DNA of 64,000 nucleotides, from the NCBI RefSeq assembly GCF_007362955.1, contig NZ_CP041696.1, positions 806,001-870,000 on the forward strand. The letters run 5' to 3'. Each line of letters opens with the position of its first letter. The first letter of the stretch is position 1. Positions 8,995 to 19,073 of the stretch are shown one piece after another. The stretch comes from Lysinibacillus fusiformis. Lineage in GTDB: Bacteria; Bacillota; Bacilli; Bacillales_A; Planococcaceae. A program made the translations under genes and the position numbers. A model generated the notes under the pieces. That model ran no database searches, was not told where the DNA came from, and saw nothing but the letters and a program-made list of their open reading frames with translations.

Positions 8995-9024
8995 ATCATA
9001 CGATAATTTTCATATCCATTTCAA
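8995..9024 (-). promoter_or_regulatory. Promoter of ccpA
   Basis: Minus strand TTGAAA (9024-9019), 18 bases, then TATGAT (9000-8995), upstream of the GGGAGG ribosome site of ccpA. Confidence 0.6.
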
Positions 9025-9193
9025 GAACAAGTAAGTCCATCAATCGAAAAACCAAGTAGTAATAGTACTATGATAGACATTATTTTGTCACCAAAGTATT
9101 CTTTTGTACTATTGTGCAAGAAATACATGCAAACTTATACAATTTGCTTATCATTCAATATGTAATATTTTCATTCGATAAAGTGAAACTTCA

Positions 9194-9224
9194 ATCAGTG
9201 GGGATTTTCTTCATCCCCACTGAT
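9194..9224. repeat. Perfect-stem intergenic hairpin between ccpA and aroA
   Basis: ATCAGTGGGGA at 9194-9204 pairs perfectly with TCCCCACTGAT at 9214-9224. No T run follows, so it is not a typical terminator. A looser relative, ATCGGTAGGG with CTCCACCGAT, lies at 41231-41254. The rest of the 8962-9364 gap holds only the ccpA promoter and the aroA terminator. Confidence 0.5.
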
Positions 9225-9310
9225 CGTTAGTTGAACCAGGCGGGTGTTTACTGTCTCATTCTCATTTTACCACTTGAGGTGGTCGCTTTACTAATCGTTA
9301 ATATGGGACA

Positions 9311-9345
9311 AAAAAACCGTTTGTCAAAAATGACAAACGGTTTTT
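9311..9345 (-). terminator. Terminator of aroA(G)
   Basis: AAAAACCGTTTGTC (9312-9325) pairs perfectly with GACAAACGGTTTTT (9332-9345), with a T run on the minus strand. Confidence 0.85.
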
Positions 9346-9364
9346 AACTCATTACTTTAAAATT

Positions 9365-10450
9365 TCAGGCACGAATCTCATGATTTTTCATGAATTTTTG
9401 AAGTGTATCGTAGAATGCATCGAATGTCGGAATATCCATTTGTTGTTGTGAATCAGAAAGTGCTACGGATGGATCTGGATGAACCTCTGCCATTACACCG
9501 TCTGCACCGATAGCAATTGCTGCTTTCGCACATGGTAATAGTAAATCACGACGACCAGTTGAATGCGTTACATCTACAAATACCGGTAAATGTGTTTCTT
9601 GTTTTAAAATCGGCACCGCTGAGATGTCTAATGTGTTACGTGTTGCTTTTTCGTACGTACGAATACCACGTTCACATAGGATAATATTTTCATTCCCTTT
9701 AGACATAATATATTCTGCAGCGTGAATGAACTCATCAATTGTTGCCGCTAACCCACGTTTTAAAAGGACAGGCTTATTCGTTGCACCAGCTGCTTTTAAT
9801 AATTCAAAGTTTTGCATATTACGAGCACCAATTTGGATAACATCAATATATTCTAGCGCTTCTTCTAAATGACCTGGTGTCACAATCTCGGTAATTACAC
9901 CTAAACCATATTCTTCAGATACACGCTTTAAAATTTTAAGACCTTCTAAACCAAGACCTTGGAAGTCATATGGAGAAGTACGTGGTTTATATGCACCACC
10001 ACGAATAAGTTTTTCGCCTTTAGCTTTAATAGATTCTGCTACAGCTGCTACTTGCTCGTATGATTCTACAGCACAAGGGCCAAATACGAAAGATGGTTTT
10101 CCTTGGCCAATTAGTTCACCGTTGATATTTATAATTGTATCTTCAGATTTTTTCTTACGTGATACAAGTAATTCTTTCTTTTTATCTGCTTCTAATTGTT
10201 TTAGTGCTGTTTTGAAGATTTGTTTAAAAATATAATCAACCGTCATTTGGTTTAATGGTCCGTTGTTATGTTCTTTAATCAGATCAAGCATGTGTCGTTC
10301 ACGCAGTGGATCATAACGATTCACACCTTGTTTTTCTTTAATTTTACCGATTTCATCTACTACTGCCGCACGCTCGTTAATTAGACGAAGAATTTCTAAG
10401 TTTAATCCGTCAATTTGACTACGTAAGCTTTCTAAATCTTTCTGGCTCAT
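9365..10450 (-). CDS. aroA: Bifunctional chorismate mutase / DAHP synthase
   Basis: First enzyme of aromatic amino-acid synthesis: condenses phosphoenolpyruvate and erythrose 4-phosphate. The N-terminal domain (about 1-90) is an AroQ chorismate mutase: [19 protein letters not shown] and [12 protein letters not shown]. In Bacillus it acts as the feedback sensor for prephenate and chorismate. The DAHP synthase core follows: [72 protein letters not shown]. The frame is open to 10480, but GAGAGGAG eight bases upstream sets the ATG at 10450 (361 residues). The B. subtilis name is aroA (aroG in some schemes). Confidence 0.95.
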   Translation of the reverse strand: MSQKDLESLRSQIDGLNLEILRLINERAAVVDEIGKIKEKQGVNRYDPLRERHMLDLIKEHNNGPLNQMTVDYIFKQIFKTALKQLEADKKKELLVSRKKKSEDTIININGELIGQGKPSFVFGPCAVESYEQVAAVAESIKAKGEKLIRGGAYKPRTSPYDFQGLGLEGLKILKRVSEEYGLGVITEIVTPGHLEEALEYIDVIQIGARNMQNFELLKAAGATNKPVLLKRGLAATIDEFIHAAEYIMSKGNENIILCERGIRTYEKATRNTLDISAVPILKQETHLPVFVDVTHSTGRRDLLLPCAKAAIAIGADGVMAEVHPDPSVALSDSQQQMDIPTFDAFYDTLQKFMKNHEIRA

Positions 10451-10525
10451 GCTTCTTGCTCCTCTCCCCATGACAGACACTTTCAGAACTCTGAAATGTA
10501 TGTTACATTTTTAGATATTAGCATT

Positions 10526-10554
10526 ATTATAATCAATGTTGTTCAGAATGTCAC
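10526..10554 (-). promoter_or_regulatory. Promoter of aroA(G)
   Basis: Minus strand GTGACA (10554-10549), 17 bases, TATAAT (10531-10526); only one mismatch to the sigma-A consensus in both hexamers together. Confidence 0.75.
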
Positions 10555-10562
10555 GTATTTTT

Positions 10563-10588
10563 AATTTAGCGCTTCAACTCGCTAAATT
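10563..10588. promoter_or_regulatory. Inverted repeat upstream of the FtsA-like gene
   Basis: AATTTAGCG and CGCTAAATT are perfect nine-base arms around eight bases, 34 bases before the TTG start. It could be an operator or a leader hairpin. Confidence 0.4.
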
Positions 10589-10622
10589 ATTTTGAGATAT
10601 ATCAAGAAAGGAAGCGATTACA

Positions 10623-12779
10623 TTGAGTTCAAAATTATTTGCGCTTGATATCGGTACACGTTCTGTTGTCGGCATTATTTTAGTAGAAGATAAGGACCAT
10701 TTTCACGTACAAGATATAATAGTGAAAGAGCATAAAGAGCGCGCCATGGTGGATGGTCAAATACATAATGTCATGTATGTGGCAGAATTAATCAATGAAA
10801 TTAAACATGAGCTTGAAGAAATGCATGGCCCTTTAACAAAGGTCAGTGTAGCTGCTGCAGGTCGCTCATTAAAAACTGAGCAAGCAAGTGTGACAATTAG
10901 TATACGCAATCGGCCTATTTTTACAGAGGAAGATATTAGTCGTTTAGAGTTACAAGCCGTGCAGCAGGCGCAACAGCAGCTTCTACAGCATAAAGAGGAT
11001 GCAAAATTGAGCCACTATTACTGTGTAGGCTATTCTGTGCTTTATTATCGACTAGATGGTGAAGAAATTGGTAGCCTTCTTGATCAGCAAGGAAACGAGG
11101 CACAAATTGAAGTTATTGCTACTTTCCTGCCACGCGTAGTGGTAGAATCACTCATTGCAGCTCTAAAACGCGCTAATTTAGAAATGGATGCACTCACACT
11201 AGAGCCGATTGCAGCTATAAACGTGCTAATCCCACCGACGATGCGTCGTCTTAATGTTGCGCTAGTCGATATTGGCGCAGGTACTTCGGATATTGCGATT
11301 ACTGATAAAAGTACAGTTGTGGCATATGGGATGGTACCAACAGCAGGTGATGAAATCACCGAAGCGCTTAGTGACCATTACTTACTCGATTTCCCAGTAG
11401 CAGAAACGGCTAAGCGCCAACTGCAAACTGAAGATGAAATATTAATTCAAGATATTTTAGGCTTTGATCAATTTTTTGCGAAAGCCGAAGTGCTAAAAGC
11501 TATTGAGCCTGCTGTAAAACAATTGGCACAGGCCATTGGAGAAGAAATCTTACGTCTCAATAATCGTACTACTCCGAAGGCTGTAATGCTCGTAGGTGGT
11601 GGGAGTTTAACGCCAAATCTTACAACGGAACTTGGACTTGTGCTCGATTTGCCTACAAATCGTATTGCGGTACGTGGCGTCGATGCTATACCAAACTTAA
11701 CAAAAGAAGAACATATAAAACCTTCACCTGAACTAGTCACACCAATTGGTATTGCCATTGCCGCAAAGAAAATGCCCATCCAATATATGAGCTTAACTGT
11801 CAATGAGCAAGTTGTCCGCCTATTTGAACTAAAGGAAATGACAGTTGGTGACGCATTTTTAGCTGCCAACATTCGTGCTAAACAATTGTATGGCAAGCCA
11901 GGACATGGTTTATCCGTGAGCGTCAATGGACAGGATATTTTCATCCCAGGTGGACACGGACAACCCGCGCAAATTTTAGTAAATGGTCAACAGGCATCAA
12001 CAAAAACCATTATTAAAACTGGTGATGCCATCCAATTGATAGAAGGACAGGATGGTCAAATAGCAAAAGCTACTGTCAGAGATATTGTGGATGATGCAGC
12101 TATCAAAACGGTCACTATTCAGGACATAAAGTATATTATCGAACCAAAAATTACTGTGAATAATGCACCTGCATCACTTGATACCACATTAAACGATCGT
12201 GATATTATTGCTTTTCAGATTGTCGAAACAGTCGAGGATGTATTTAAATTCACAAATAATTGGGATTTACTAAAGCGATTTGAATCTTATTATATTCATG
12301 TAGACGGTAAGCCATTATATTTACCAGAGTTTTCTGCCCATTTATTAATTAATAGCAAGCCATGCAAATTGTCATACGCAGTCCAAGACGGAGATATGAT
12401 TGAATTTCAACAACAGGCATTACCAACTGTTCAACGAATCGCTGATCAGATGAATATTTTACTTGAGGATAAAATTATGATTCATTTCCAAAATGAAGTT
12501 TTGGAGCTAAATAAAATTGCCCATGAAGTGCTCGTCAATCAAGCTGTCGTACCACCGCTTTCTACAGTACCAAATGGCGCGACAATTTCGTTCAAAGAAA
12601 AGGATCAAAGTCGATGGATTTATCAAGATGTGTTTCGTTTCTCAAGCTGGCAACTCCCTACTACATTTAAGGGAAACTTTACGATACTACGAAACGGTCA
12701 GCCAGCAAGTTTTGACATGGAAATTTTCGGTGGCGATAAGTTAGAAATACTACTTGAAGAAGCTCACCTATCATACTAA
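10623..12779 (+). CDS. FtsA-like actin-family ATPase with long C-terminal extension
   Basis: Related to the cell-division protein FtsA but much longer (718 residues against about 420-440). Residues 1-390 follow the FtsA plan: DIGTRSVVGIIL (phosphate 1), an SHS2-type insertion, VDIGAGTSDIAI near 215 (phosphate 2) and MLVGGGSLTPNL near 322 (adenosine). The C-terminal half (about 400-718) has several short beta-rich segments (SVSVNGQDIFIPGG, INSKPCKLSYAVQDGDMIEF) that look like repeated beta-grasp-like modules. No FtsA-type membrane-targeting helix is obvious at the end. The start is TTG after AAGGAAG. Large FtsA-domain proteins of this kind occur in Bacillaceae; the exact role is unknown to me. 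Do not equate it with the divisome ftsA. Confidence 0.8.
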   Translation: MSSKLFALDIGTRSVVGIILVEDKDHFHVQDIIVKEHKERAMVDGQIHNVMYVAELINEIKHELEEMHGPLTKVSVAAAGRSLKTEQASVTISIRNRPIFTEEDISRLELQAVQQAQQQLLQHKEDAKLSHYYCVGYSVLYYRLDGEEIGSLLDQQGNEAQIEVIATFLPRVVVESLIAALKRANLEMDALTLEPIAAINVLIPPTMRRLNVALVDIGAGTSDIAITDKSTVVAYGMVPTAGDEITEALSDHYLLDFPVAETAKRQLQTEDEILIQDILGFDQFFAKAEVLKAIEPAVKQLAQAIGEEILRLNNRTTPKAVMLVGGGSLTPNLTTELGLVLDLPTNRIAVRGVDAIPNLTKEEHIKPSPELVTPIGIAIAAKKMPIQYMSLTVNEQVVRLFELKEMTVGDAFLAANIRAKQLYGKPGHGLSVSVNGQDIFIPGGHGQPAQILVNGQQASTKTIIKTGDAIQLIEGQDGQIAKATVRDIVDDAAIKTVTIQDIKYIIEPKITVNNAPASLDTTLNDRDIIAFQIVETVEDVFKFTNNWDLLKRFESYYIHVDGKPLYLPEFSAHLLINSKPCKLSYAVQDGDMIEFQQQALPTVQRIADQMNILLEDKIMIHFQNEVLELNKIAHEVLVNQAVVPPLSTVPNGATISFKEKDQSRWIYQDVFRFSSWQLPTTFKGNFTILRNGQPASFDMEIFGGDKLEILLEEAHLSY

Positions 12780-12782
12780 TAA

Positions 12783-12828
12783 AAAAGGGATACAATACGT
12801 CTTTGTTAAGACGTACAGTATCCCTTTT
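12783..12828. terminator. Bidirectional terminator between FtsA-like gene and ytxH
   Basis: AAAAAGGGATAC and GTATCCCTTTT enclose an inner stem ACGTCT/AGACGT. It is A/T-flanked on both sides and serves the convergent genes. Confidence 0.8.
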
Positions 12829-12837
12829 CGTACATTT

Positions 12838-13332
12838 TTACGCGCGAACTTCCTCTGCTTTATCTTCAACAGCTTGCTCTACAGCATCCTCTGCTTTTGC
12901 ATCTGTTTTTTCAGTAAAGTCTTCAAGTGGCTCTTCTCCCTCAAATGAGACAGTCCCATCGTCGAAAACAGTTGGCGCTTTTGCAGATTTCAATGTTTTC
13001 ACTTTTTCTACCAACTGTGTAGATTGCTCTTGAATTTGTTTTGATAATTGAACTGTTTTATCTTTTGCCGTCAATGATAAATCTGCACTCTTATCTTTTA
13101 AGTTAACAGCTTGTACAGCCACATCACTACGTAAATCCTTCCCTGGTTTCGGAGCTAGTAATAAGCCTGCAGCTGCACCTACAATACCTCCAACTAATGC
13201 GCCAATGACAAAATCTTTCATGTTCACACGCTCCTCTTCATAGATCGATTCTTGTGAATTATAAAGCTGCGGCAATGAACTTTCTAGTTGTTGTTCTTTC
13301 ACTTCATTAAAATTCGGTTTTTGAGTCGTCAT
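12838..13332 (-). CDS. ytxH: YtxH family membrane protein
   Basis: YtxH-domain protein: a single hydrophobic, glycine-rich segment (MKDFVIGALVGGIVGAAAG, then LLLAPKPGK) followed by a long helical, charged tail. It is linked to general stress in Bacillus; the molecular function is not known. Two starts are each backed by a strong ribosome site. ATG 13332 follows GGGGAGGAA and gives 164 residues with a 37-residue polar N-terminal arm. ATG 13221 follows GAGGAG by nine bases and begins right at the membrane segment, as B. subtilis YtxH nearly does. I give the longer form; both may be made. Last of the ytxG-ytxH part of the cluster. Confidence 0.85.
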   Translation of the reverse strand: MTTQKPNFNEVKEQQLESSLPQLYNSQESIYEEERVNMKDFVIGALVGGIVGAAAGLLLAPKPGKDLRSDVAVQAVNLKDKSADLSLTAKDKTVQLSKQIQEQSTQLVEKVKTLKSAKAPTVFDDGTVSFEGEEPLEDFTEKTDAKAEDAVEQAVEDKAEEVRA

Positions 13333-13361
13333 GCTACAATTCCTCCCCATTTATCTAATGC

Positions 13362-13442
13362 GCCTTGGCGTAATTATGCCGGTGAATTTTGCATCCGGCT
13401 AATAATCATACGCATGAGGCTTTATTTTTATTCAGAAGGCAG
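13362..13442. repeat. Intergenic repeat family A, short copy
   Basis: Begins GCGCCTTGGCGTAATT and ends with GAGGCTTTAT then TTATTCAG. Both ends match the longer copy at 32717-32902, whose middle is missing here, so it looks like an internally deleted copy. Confidence 0.55.
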
Positions 13443-13463
13443 TTAACGCCAACCAAATAATAA

Positions 13464-13970
13464 TTATTTTTTACGGCCCCATTTTCTTTTCGGCTTGTCC
13501 TCATTTGCTGTATCGAAAGAATATGGGTCCTCTTGTACAATTTCTTGAGCCTGCTCGATTATTTTACGTTTCTTCCACTTATCTGCAATGCCCATTGCAA
13601 CATTACTCCACTGAACAACTTGAGCAATTTTTTCTTCATTTTGCTCAATATTTTTTGAGATAGACGAAGTAATTTGCTGTACCGAAGTATTTAAACCGTT
13701 CACGGAGTCCCCAATTCCCTTGACTGCATGAACAACAGAATTTAACTGTTTGGATTTATCTTGAATATCCTCAGCTAAGCTATTTGTTTTGACTAATAAG
13801 GAAGTCGTTTCGCGTGTAATACCTTCCATTTGTCCCTCAATGCCTGCAAAAGTACCCGTTAGGCTGTTAAGAATCGATTTAAGCGAAAACAACGTCATAC
13901 CGATGCTCACACATAAGATTAGAAAACCGATTGCCGCAATAATTGCAGCAATATACAAAATAACTTCCAT
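13464..13970 (-). CDS. ytxG: YtxG, DUF948 membrane protein
   Basis: DUF948 protein: an N-terminal membrane helix (about residues 3-25) followed by a long coiled-coil region resembling chemoreceptor signalling helices (TGTFAGIEGQMEGI, TTSLLVKTNSLAEDI), then a basic C-terminus. Role unknown; in B. subtilis it sits with ytxH and has been linked to the general stress response. ATG 13970 is preceded by GGGAGG at seven bases; the longer reading through GTG 13985 is rejected because that GTG is part of the ribosome site. It lies 131 bases from ytxH, with a repeat copy in the gap. Confidence 0.88.
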   Translation of the reverse strand: MEVILYIAAIIAAIGFLILCVSIGMTLFSLKSILNSLTGTFAGIEGQMEGITRETTSLLVKTNSLAEDIQDKSKQLNSVVHAVKGIGDSVNGLNTSVQQITSSISKNIEQNEEKIAQVVQWSNVAMGIADKWKKRKIIEQAQEIVQEDPYSFDTANEDKPKRKWGRKK

Positions 13971-14055
13971 AAATAGACCTCCCACTAGTAAGAATTACAT
14001 TACTATTACTTTCCCTATCTTCGACAAAAAAAACTGAATTCCTTCCCATTTTTGA

Positions 14056-14090
14056 GAAAAAACAGCTTATTCCTTGCGGATTAAGCTGTT
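14056..14090 (-). terminator. Terminator downstream of murC
   Basis: Minus strand AACAGCTTA and TAAGCTGTT form a stem followed by TTTTTTC, between murC and ytxG. Confidence 0.7.
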
Positions 14091-14106
14091 TCGTTGTTAT
14101 ATCATT

Positions 14107-14139
14107 TCGTCTAGAAGTACTATTGTTACTTCTAGACGA
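14107..14139. repeat. Perfect 13-bp stem hairpin after murC
   Basis: TCGTCTAGAAGTA (14107-14119) and TACTTCTAGACGA (14127-14139) with a seven-base loop. There is no T run; it may help 3'-end stability or act with the neighbouring terminator. Confidence 0.5.
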
Positions 14140-14200
14140 ACGGACTTTTACTTCTGTTGATACGTTACACTGTCCTTTTGACATACAAAACAGTTCTGAA

Positions 14201-15499
14201 TCATTTTAGCAAGTCTTCAAAAGCGTCTTGGAATTTGTGGACATCCCCAGCGCCCATAAATAAAAACACTGCGCCTTCATGCTTTCTTAACACTTCGATG
14301 CCTTCAGTAGTAATCACAGCACTCCCCTCAATCAGTGAAGCTAAATCTTGAATTGAAAGGGCGCCTTGTGTCTCCCTAGCTGAACCGAATATATCACATA
14401 AGTAAGCTGTATCTGCAAGGCTTAGGCTATCTGCAAAATCTTGTAAAAATGCTTGTGTACGTGTAAATGTATGTGGTTGGAAAATAGCTACCAGTTCACG
14501 TTCAGGAAATTTTTGACGAGCTGATTGAATCGTCGCACGAATTTCTGTTGGATGGTGTGCGTAATCATCTATTAATACATTATTCCCAATATCCGTTTCA
14601 GTAAAACGTCTTTTCACACCTTTATATGTGTTCAAACGTTCTTGAATAATCTCAGGAGAGATACCTTCATATTGACAAAGTGTAATAACCGCTAAGGTAT
14701 TTAATACTGCGTGATCTCCAAACAACGGAATAAAGAAAGTACTATAAAACTCATTACGAACAAATACATCAAATGTTGTTCCCTTAGTCGTTTTCTCAAC
14801 ATTACGTGCTTCAAAATCATTTTCAGCACCAAATCCATAATAAACAACAGGTACTTTCGCTTGAATACGTTGAAGATGTTCATCATCACCACATGCAATG
14901 ATGGCATTTTTCACTTGTAATGCAAGTGATTGGAAAGCTGAATAGACATCTTCTATATTTGCAAAATAGTCTGGATGATCAAAATCAATATTAGTCATTA
15001 CAGCGTAATCCGGATTATACGCTAAAAAGTGTCGTCGGTATTCACATGCTTCCATCACAAAGAAGTCTGCATTCTCATGTCCAGCTCCCGTACCATCACC
15101 GATTAAATAGGATGTTGGTTTATAGCCACCTACAACATGGGACATTAAACCCGTAGTAGATGTTTTACCATGTGCACCCGTAATTGCAATTGAAGTGTAA
15201 TTCCCAATATAATCGCCTAAAAACTTGTGATAACGAATAATCTCAACACCGATTTCACGTGCACGTACTAATTCTGGATGTTCATCAGGAAAAGCATTTC
15301 CTGCAATTACCGTCATACCTTGTTTAATATTATCTGCATTAAATGTAAGAATTGGAATATTACGATCACGTAACGGCTGCTCCGTGAAGAAATACTTGTC
15401 AATGTCTGAGCCCTGTACTTGTTCACCAGCATCGAATAAGATTTGTGCAAGTGAACTCATGCCAGAACCTTTAATGCCTGTGAAATGAAAAACTGTCAT
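14201..15499 (-). CDS. murC: UDP-N-acetylmuramate--L-alanine ligase
   Basis: Adds L-Ala to UDP-MurNAc with ATP, the first peptide step of peptidoglycan synthesis in the cytoplasm. The N-terminal Rossmann part has [16 protein letters not shown]. The ATP loop is [12 protein letters not shown], followed by [21 protein letters not shown] and the C-terminal DYAHHPTEI and FQPHTFTR. The 432 residues match MurC of bacilli. A GGGGGG ribosome site precedes the ATG. As in B. subtilis it lies between sftA and ytxG. Confidence 0.96.
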   Translation of the reverse strand: MTVFHFTGIKGSGMSSLAQILFDAGEQVQGSDIDKYFFTEQPLRDRNIPILTFNADNIKQGMTVIAGNAFPDEHPELVRAREIGVEIIRYHKFLGDYIGNYTSIAITGAHGKTSTTGLMSHVVGGYKPTSYLIGDGTGAGHENADFFVMEACEYRRHFLAYNPDYAVMTNIDFDHPDYFANIEDVYSAFQSLALQVKNAIIACGDDEHLQRIQAKVPVVYYGFGAENDFEARNVEKTTKGTTFDVFVRNEFYSTFFIPLFGDHAVLNTLAVITLCQYEGISPEIIQERLNTYKGVKRRFTETDIGNNVLIDDYAHHPTEIRATIQSARQKFPERELVAIFQPHTFTRTQAFLQDFADSLSLADTAYLCDIFGSARETQGALSIQDLASLIEGSAVITTEGIEVLRKHEGAVFLFMGAGDVHKFQDAFEDLLK

Positions 15500-15731
15500 T
15501 AATTAAACCCCCCGGGAAATACTAAATCCCATCTATCATCTATTAGGTGTATCGTATTTTTTATGCTCTAAATTTTAGGTATTAATACCTTTTTAAACAC
15601 CAAAAAATACGTACTGTTCAAAACATCTTGTCTATTATAGCACTATTTATACATAAGGATAAATGTGCAACTTTTCTAAAAAAACTAATTTCGACGAAAG
15701 TCAGGTAATCTATACGAAAACACTGCAATTC

Positions 15732-18700
15732 TTATTCAAACATAGCAATTAAATCTTGCTCAGTAATATAACTTTCACGTGGTTTACTACCTCTTGCTTC
15801 TGATACAAAACCATGAGATTCTAACATATCAATTAAACGTGCAGCACGATTATAACCGATATGATACTTGCGTTGAATAAGAGACGTAGAGGCTCCCCCT
15901 TGATCATAAACAAATCGGCAAACATCCTCAAACAGATCATCCTGCTCTGCAGAAACTTCAATTTTCTTTAAAAGCTCCTCTTGGTCGAAGATATAATCCG
16001 GTTCACCTTGTTCACGAACATGGTCTATAATCGCTTCTATTTCATCATCCGTCACAAATGTCCCTTGCAAACGTACTGGTGCAGACATTCCATTACCTAA
16101 ATATAGCATATCGCCTCGTCCAAGTAACCTTTCTGCTCCTTGCCCATCTAATATAGTGCGCGAATCTATTTGCGACGACACCGCGAAGGCAATACGTGTG
16201 GGAATATTTGATTTGATGAGCCCTGTAATAACGTCCACAGACGGTCTTTGTGTCGCAACAATTAAATGAATACCACAAGCACGTGCCTTTTGGGCAATAC
16301 GACAAATTGCCTCCTCCACATCTGCAGGAGACATCATCATTAAATCTGCTAACTCATCGATGACAATTAAAATATACGGTAATTTTAAACTATGCTCATT
16401 ATTTTTATCAGCTAATGCATTATAGCGCGTGATATCTCGTGCACCAGCATGTGCAAATAACTGATATCGTCGCTCCATCTCCTCTACAGCCCATTTTAAT
16501 GCTGCTGTTGCAGCCTTAACATCTGTAATAACTGGACTGACTAAATGAGGAATATGATTGAACGGAGCAAGTTCCACCATTTTAGGGTCAATCAGCATTA
16601 ATTTTAACTCATGTGGTGCAGCCTTATATAATAAGCTAACCAAAATGGAATTAATACAAACTGACTTTCCTGAACCTGTAGCCCCAGCGATTAAACCATG
16701 TGGCATTTTTCGTAAATCAATCGTTACAGGCTTTCCTGTTAAATCCAGCCCAAGTGCCGCTTCAAGCGGTGAATCTGATTCGAGGAAGGAAGCACTATTT
16801 GTCACTTCTGATAAACGAACAGCACGAGACACACGGTTTGGAATTTCTATCCCAATTGAACTTTTACCAGGGATCGGTGCTTGAATACGAATGTCCTTTG
16901 CTGCCAACGCTAGCTTCAAATCATCTGCTAGGTTACGAATTTTACTCACCTTTGTTCCATGACTGACTGTTATTTCAAATTGTGTCACGGCTGGCCCTTG
17001 CATAATTGATTCAATTTGAGCTGATACCTGGAAATAAGAAAGAGCTTCCACTAATGTGTCTCCTTGTTGCTCCATCCACTCAGTATCTTGTGTTTTTTCT
17101 TCAGGTGGTTCTAAATACTCTTCGCCTGGTTTATGATACACTTTGACTGGTTTAGGAGATGCCACGACTGGCTCCTCCTTTTCAGGTACCGCTTCAGCAA
17201 TCGGACACTGTTCTTGTGAATTTTCCTCAACTACTTCAGTATCTCCCATAACATTTGGTACATCAATCTTTTCCTCTACAAGTGCTGGATCAACAATTAG
17301 CTCTGAATCCATTAGTGAAGTCGCTGAAATCTCATCGGCTCCTTCTAACTCCATCACTGTATTTTCTACTGTCGATGGGCGAATCATTGTTGCTACCGAT
17401 GACATTGTAATCTCAGTTACCTTCTCCATTGCAGCGTTTATTGAACCTGTATTGAGAGGAGTCAGCTCTGTTTCGTTTACCATAAACGAAGATGTAGGTT
17501 CTGATTTTTCTCCAGGTGACTCAATTTCATTCATAGCAGTAGTTTCAGTTTTATGTTGATTTTCATCCGGAGTAAATGGCGCTGTATCCTTAAGCTGTTG
17601 GCGATGTTGCCACTTCTCTTTATCCGTTTTTAACATTAAAACATTAAAAGGAATACGACTTTTCTCTTGCTTAATTGCTGCTTTATCAACTGGCTCAGCT
17701 AAAACCTCTTGCTCGACGTCTTCATCTGCGGTCGGCTGTACAACTGTCACTTCACCAATATGAATTGTAGAATTTTCTATTTGTACTTGTTCCACAATCA
17801 CTTCTTTAACATGGATATCCGATTCATTTGCAGAAAGTTGATCGAGAGCGAGTTCTTGCTGTACAGCTTCCTTCACTTGTTCTTCAAAACCAACTGCAAA
17901 AGATGTCGTTGGCGGTACAGCCATATTCGTAAATTCTTTTGTCTGAATCATTTCTTCTTCTTGAACTTCATCAAATGTAATTGGGTGTTTCTCTTCATTT
18001 TGACCTTCAACAAATAGTATTGGCTGCTTTTTTTCTTCATACTCTTCATCAAATGAAATCGATTGATTTTCTATTGCTTGAACTTCATCAACTGTTATTG
18101 TTTGGTGGGATGTGGCTTCAGTAACGTTAGACTCCTTAACCTGATTATTTACATCATTTGGTGTCAGGCTAGGCACTTTTTCTACTAGTATATTTTCAAT
18201 GGCCTCATTTGTTGTCGCTTCTTTTACAGACGTAGGTGATGAAGGCATTTCAGCATCATTTTCTTCCTTACGTTTGTTTAACAAGTGCTCAATTGGGCTT
18301 GGCTTAGCGAAGCCGTAGACTGGTGAAGGTACATCAGTTGGTACAAAACGTTTACGATTTGGTGGCAAAGTGCTTTCAACAGTTGGTTCTTTCTTAGGAG
18401 TAGTCTCCTTTTGCTTAACTGGTTCATATTGAGCATCACGAAAAACCATACGTGCTTTTGGAAGATTCTCTTGCTCTGGCTGACTTCGTGTAATTGTCGT
18501 TCTGCCAGTACGCTTTGTGCGATTTTCTAAAAGCTCGCGAATGCCCGAAACTTCCACATCGTAAACGCGTGAATCTACGATATGATTATGTAAATGCTTC
18601 GGTAACGATAAATCTTCAATTTGTCCATAATAGGTATCTTCCATTTGATTGAATGTCTCTTTAGGTTCGGTTAATGGTTCAATTTCTTCGTCCTCTATTA

Positions 18701-18863
18701 ATGGAAAGCGAAAAGCCCTTTGCTTAGTTTCTGGTATTTCTTTCAACGATTGCTGTTGCTCGTGTTGCTCCTGATAGTTTTCATATTCATAATCGTCTTC
18801 ATATTCGTACTCATAGTCATCTCTATTTATAATTTTATCTATTTGTTTTTTAAACCAATTCAC
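15732..18863 (-). CDS. sftA: Soluble FtsK/SpoIIIE-type DNA translocase SftA
   Basis: Hexameric DNA pump thought to clear chromosome DNA from the closing septum. The motor occupies the C-terminal 440 residues: Walker A GATGSGKS near 725, Walker B LIVIDELADL near 838, ATQRPSVDVITG, and a C-terminal winged-helix gamma domain that would read KOPS/SRS-type DNA signals. Unlike SpoIIIE there is no N-terminal membrane segment, which defines the SftA (YtpS) type. The N-terminal 600 residues are acidic, low-complexity and rich in Glu, Val and Thr, and longer than in B. subtilis (1043 against about 950 residues). GTG start with only a weak ribosome site. Upstream of murC as in Bacillus. Confidence 0.93.
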   Translation of the reverse strand: MNWFKKQIDKIINRDDYEYEYEDDYEYENYQEQHEQQQSLKEIPETKQRAFRFPLIEDEEIEPLTEPKETFNQMEDTYYGQIEDLSLPKHLHNHIVDSRVYDVEVSGIRELLENRTKRTGRTTITRSQPEQENLPKARMVFRDAQYEPVKQKETTPKKEPTVESTLPPNRKRFVPTDVPSPVYGFAKPSPIEHLLNKRKEENDAEMPSSPTSVKEATTNEAIENILVEKVPSLTPNDVNNQVKESNVTEATSHQTITVDEVQAIENQSISFDEEYEEKKQPILFVEGQNEEKHPITFDEVQEEEMIQTKEFTNMAVPPTTSFAVGFEEQVKEAVQQELALDQLSANESDIHVKEVIVEQVQIENSTIHIGEVTVVQPTADEDVEQEVLAEPVDKAAIKQEKSRIPFNVLMLKTDKEKWQHRQQLKDTAPFTPDENQHKTETTAMNEIESPGEKSEPTSSFMVNETELTPLNTGSINAAMEKVTEITMSSVATMIRPSTVENTVMELEGADEISATSLMDSELIVDPALVEEKIDVPNVMGDTEVVEENSQEQCPIAEAVPEKEEPVVASPKPVKVYHKPGEEYLEPPEEKTQDTEWMEQQGDTLVEALSYFQVSAQIESIMQGPAVTQFEITVSHGTKVSKIRNLADDLKLALAAKDIRIQAPIPGKSSIGIEIPNRVSRAVRLSEVTNSASFLESDSPLEAALGLDLTGKPVTIDLRKMPHGLIAGATGSGKSVCINSILVSLLYKAAPHELKLMLIDPKMVELAPFNHIPHLVSPVITDVKAATAALKWAVEEMERRYQLFAHAGARDITRYNALADKNNEHSLKLPYILIVIDELADLMMMSPADVEEAICRIAQKARACGIHLIVATQRPSVDVITGLIKSNIPTRIAFAVSSQIDSRTILDGQGAERLLGRGDMLYLGNGMSAPVRLQGTFVTDDEIEAIIDHVREQGEPDYIFDQEELLKKIEVSAEQDDLFEDVCRFVYDQGGASTSLIQRKYHIGYNRAARLIDMLESHGFVSEARGSKPRESYITEQDLIAMFE

Positions 18864-19009
18864 TTTGTTTCACTCATTTCTCATACACTTCGTTTATAGC
18901 GTAGTCTATGCTTTAAAAGAGAGACTTTTAAAAACAAACTCTACGTCTATATAAAAAAGCATACCATAAAAGTGTTATAGAAACTTGCATTTATAGGCCC
19001 AACCTTCAC

Positions 19010-19056
19010 AAAAAAATCGTCACGTCACCAGCAACATTGGTAACGTAACGATTTTT
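19010..19056 (-). terminator. Terminator of ytpQ-ytpR
   Basis: A very stable hairpin: AAAAATCGTTACGTTACCA pairs almost fully with TGGTGACGTGACGATTTTT and a T run follows on the minus strand. Confidence 0.85.
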
Positions 19057-19073
19057 GAATATACAATATACTT

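Noticed and set aside
11084-11944. Antisense open frames inside the FtsA-like gene
   Set aside because: They are codon-bias shadows of an intact, family-matching gene on the other strand and lack ribosome sites.
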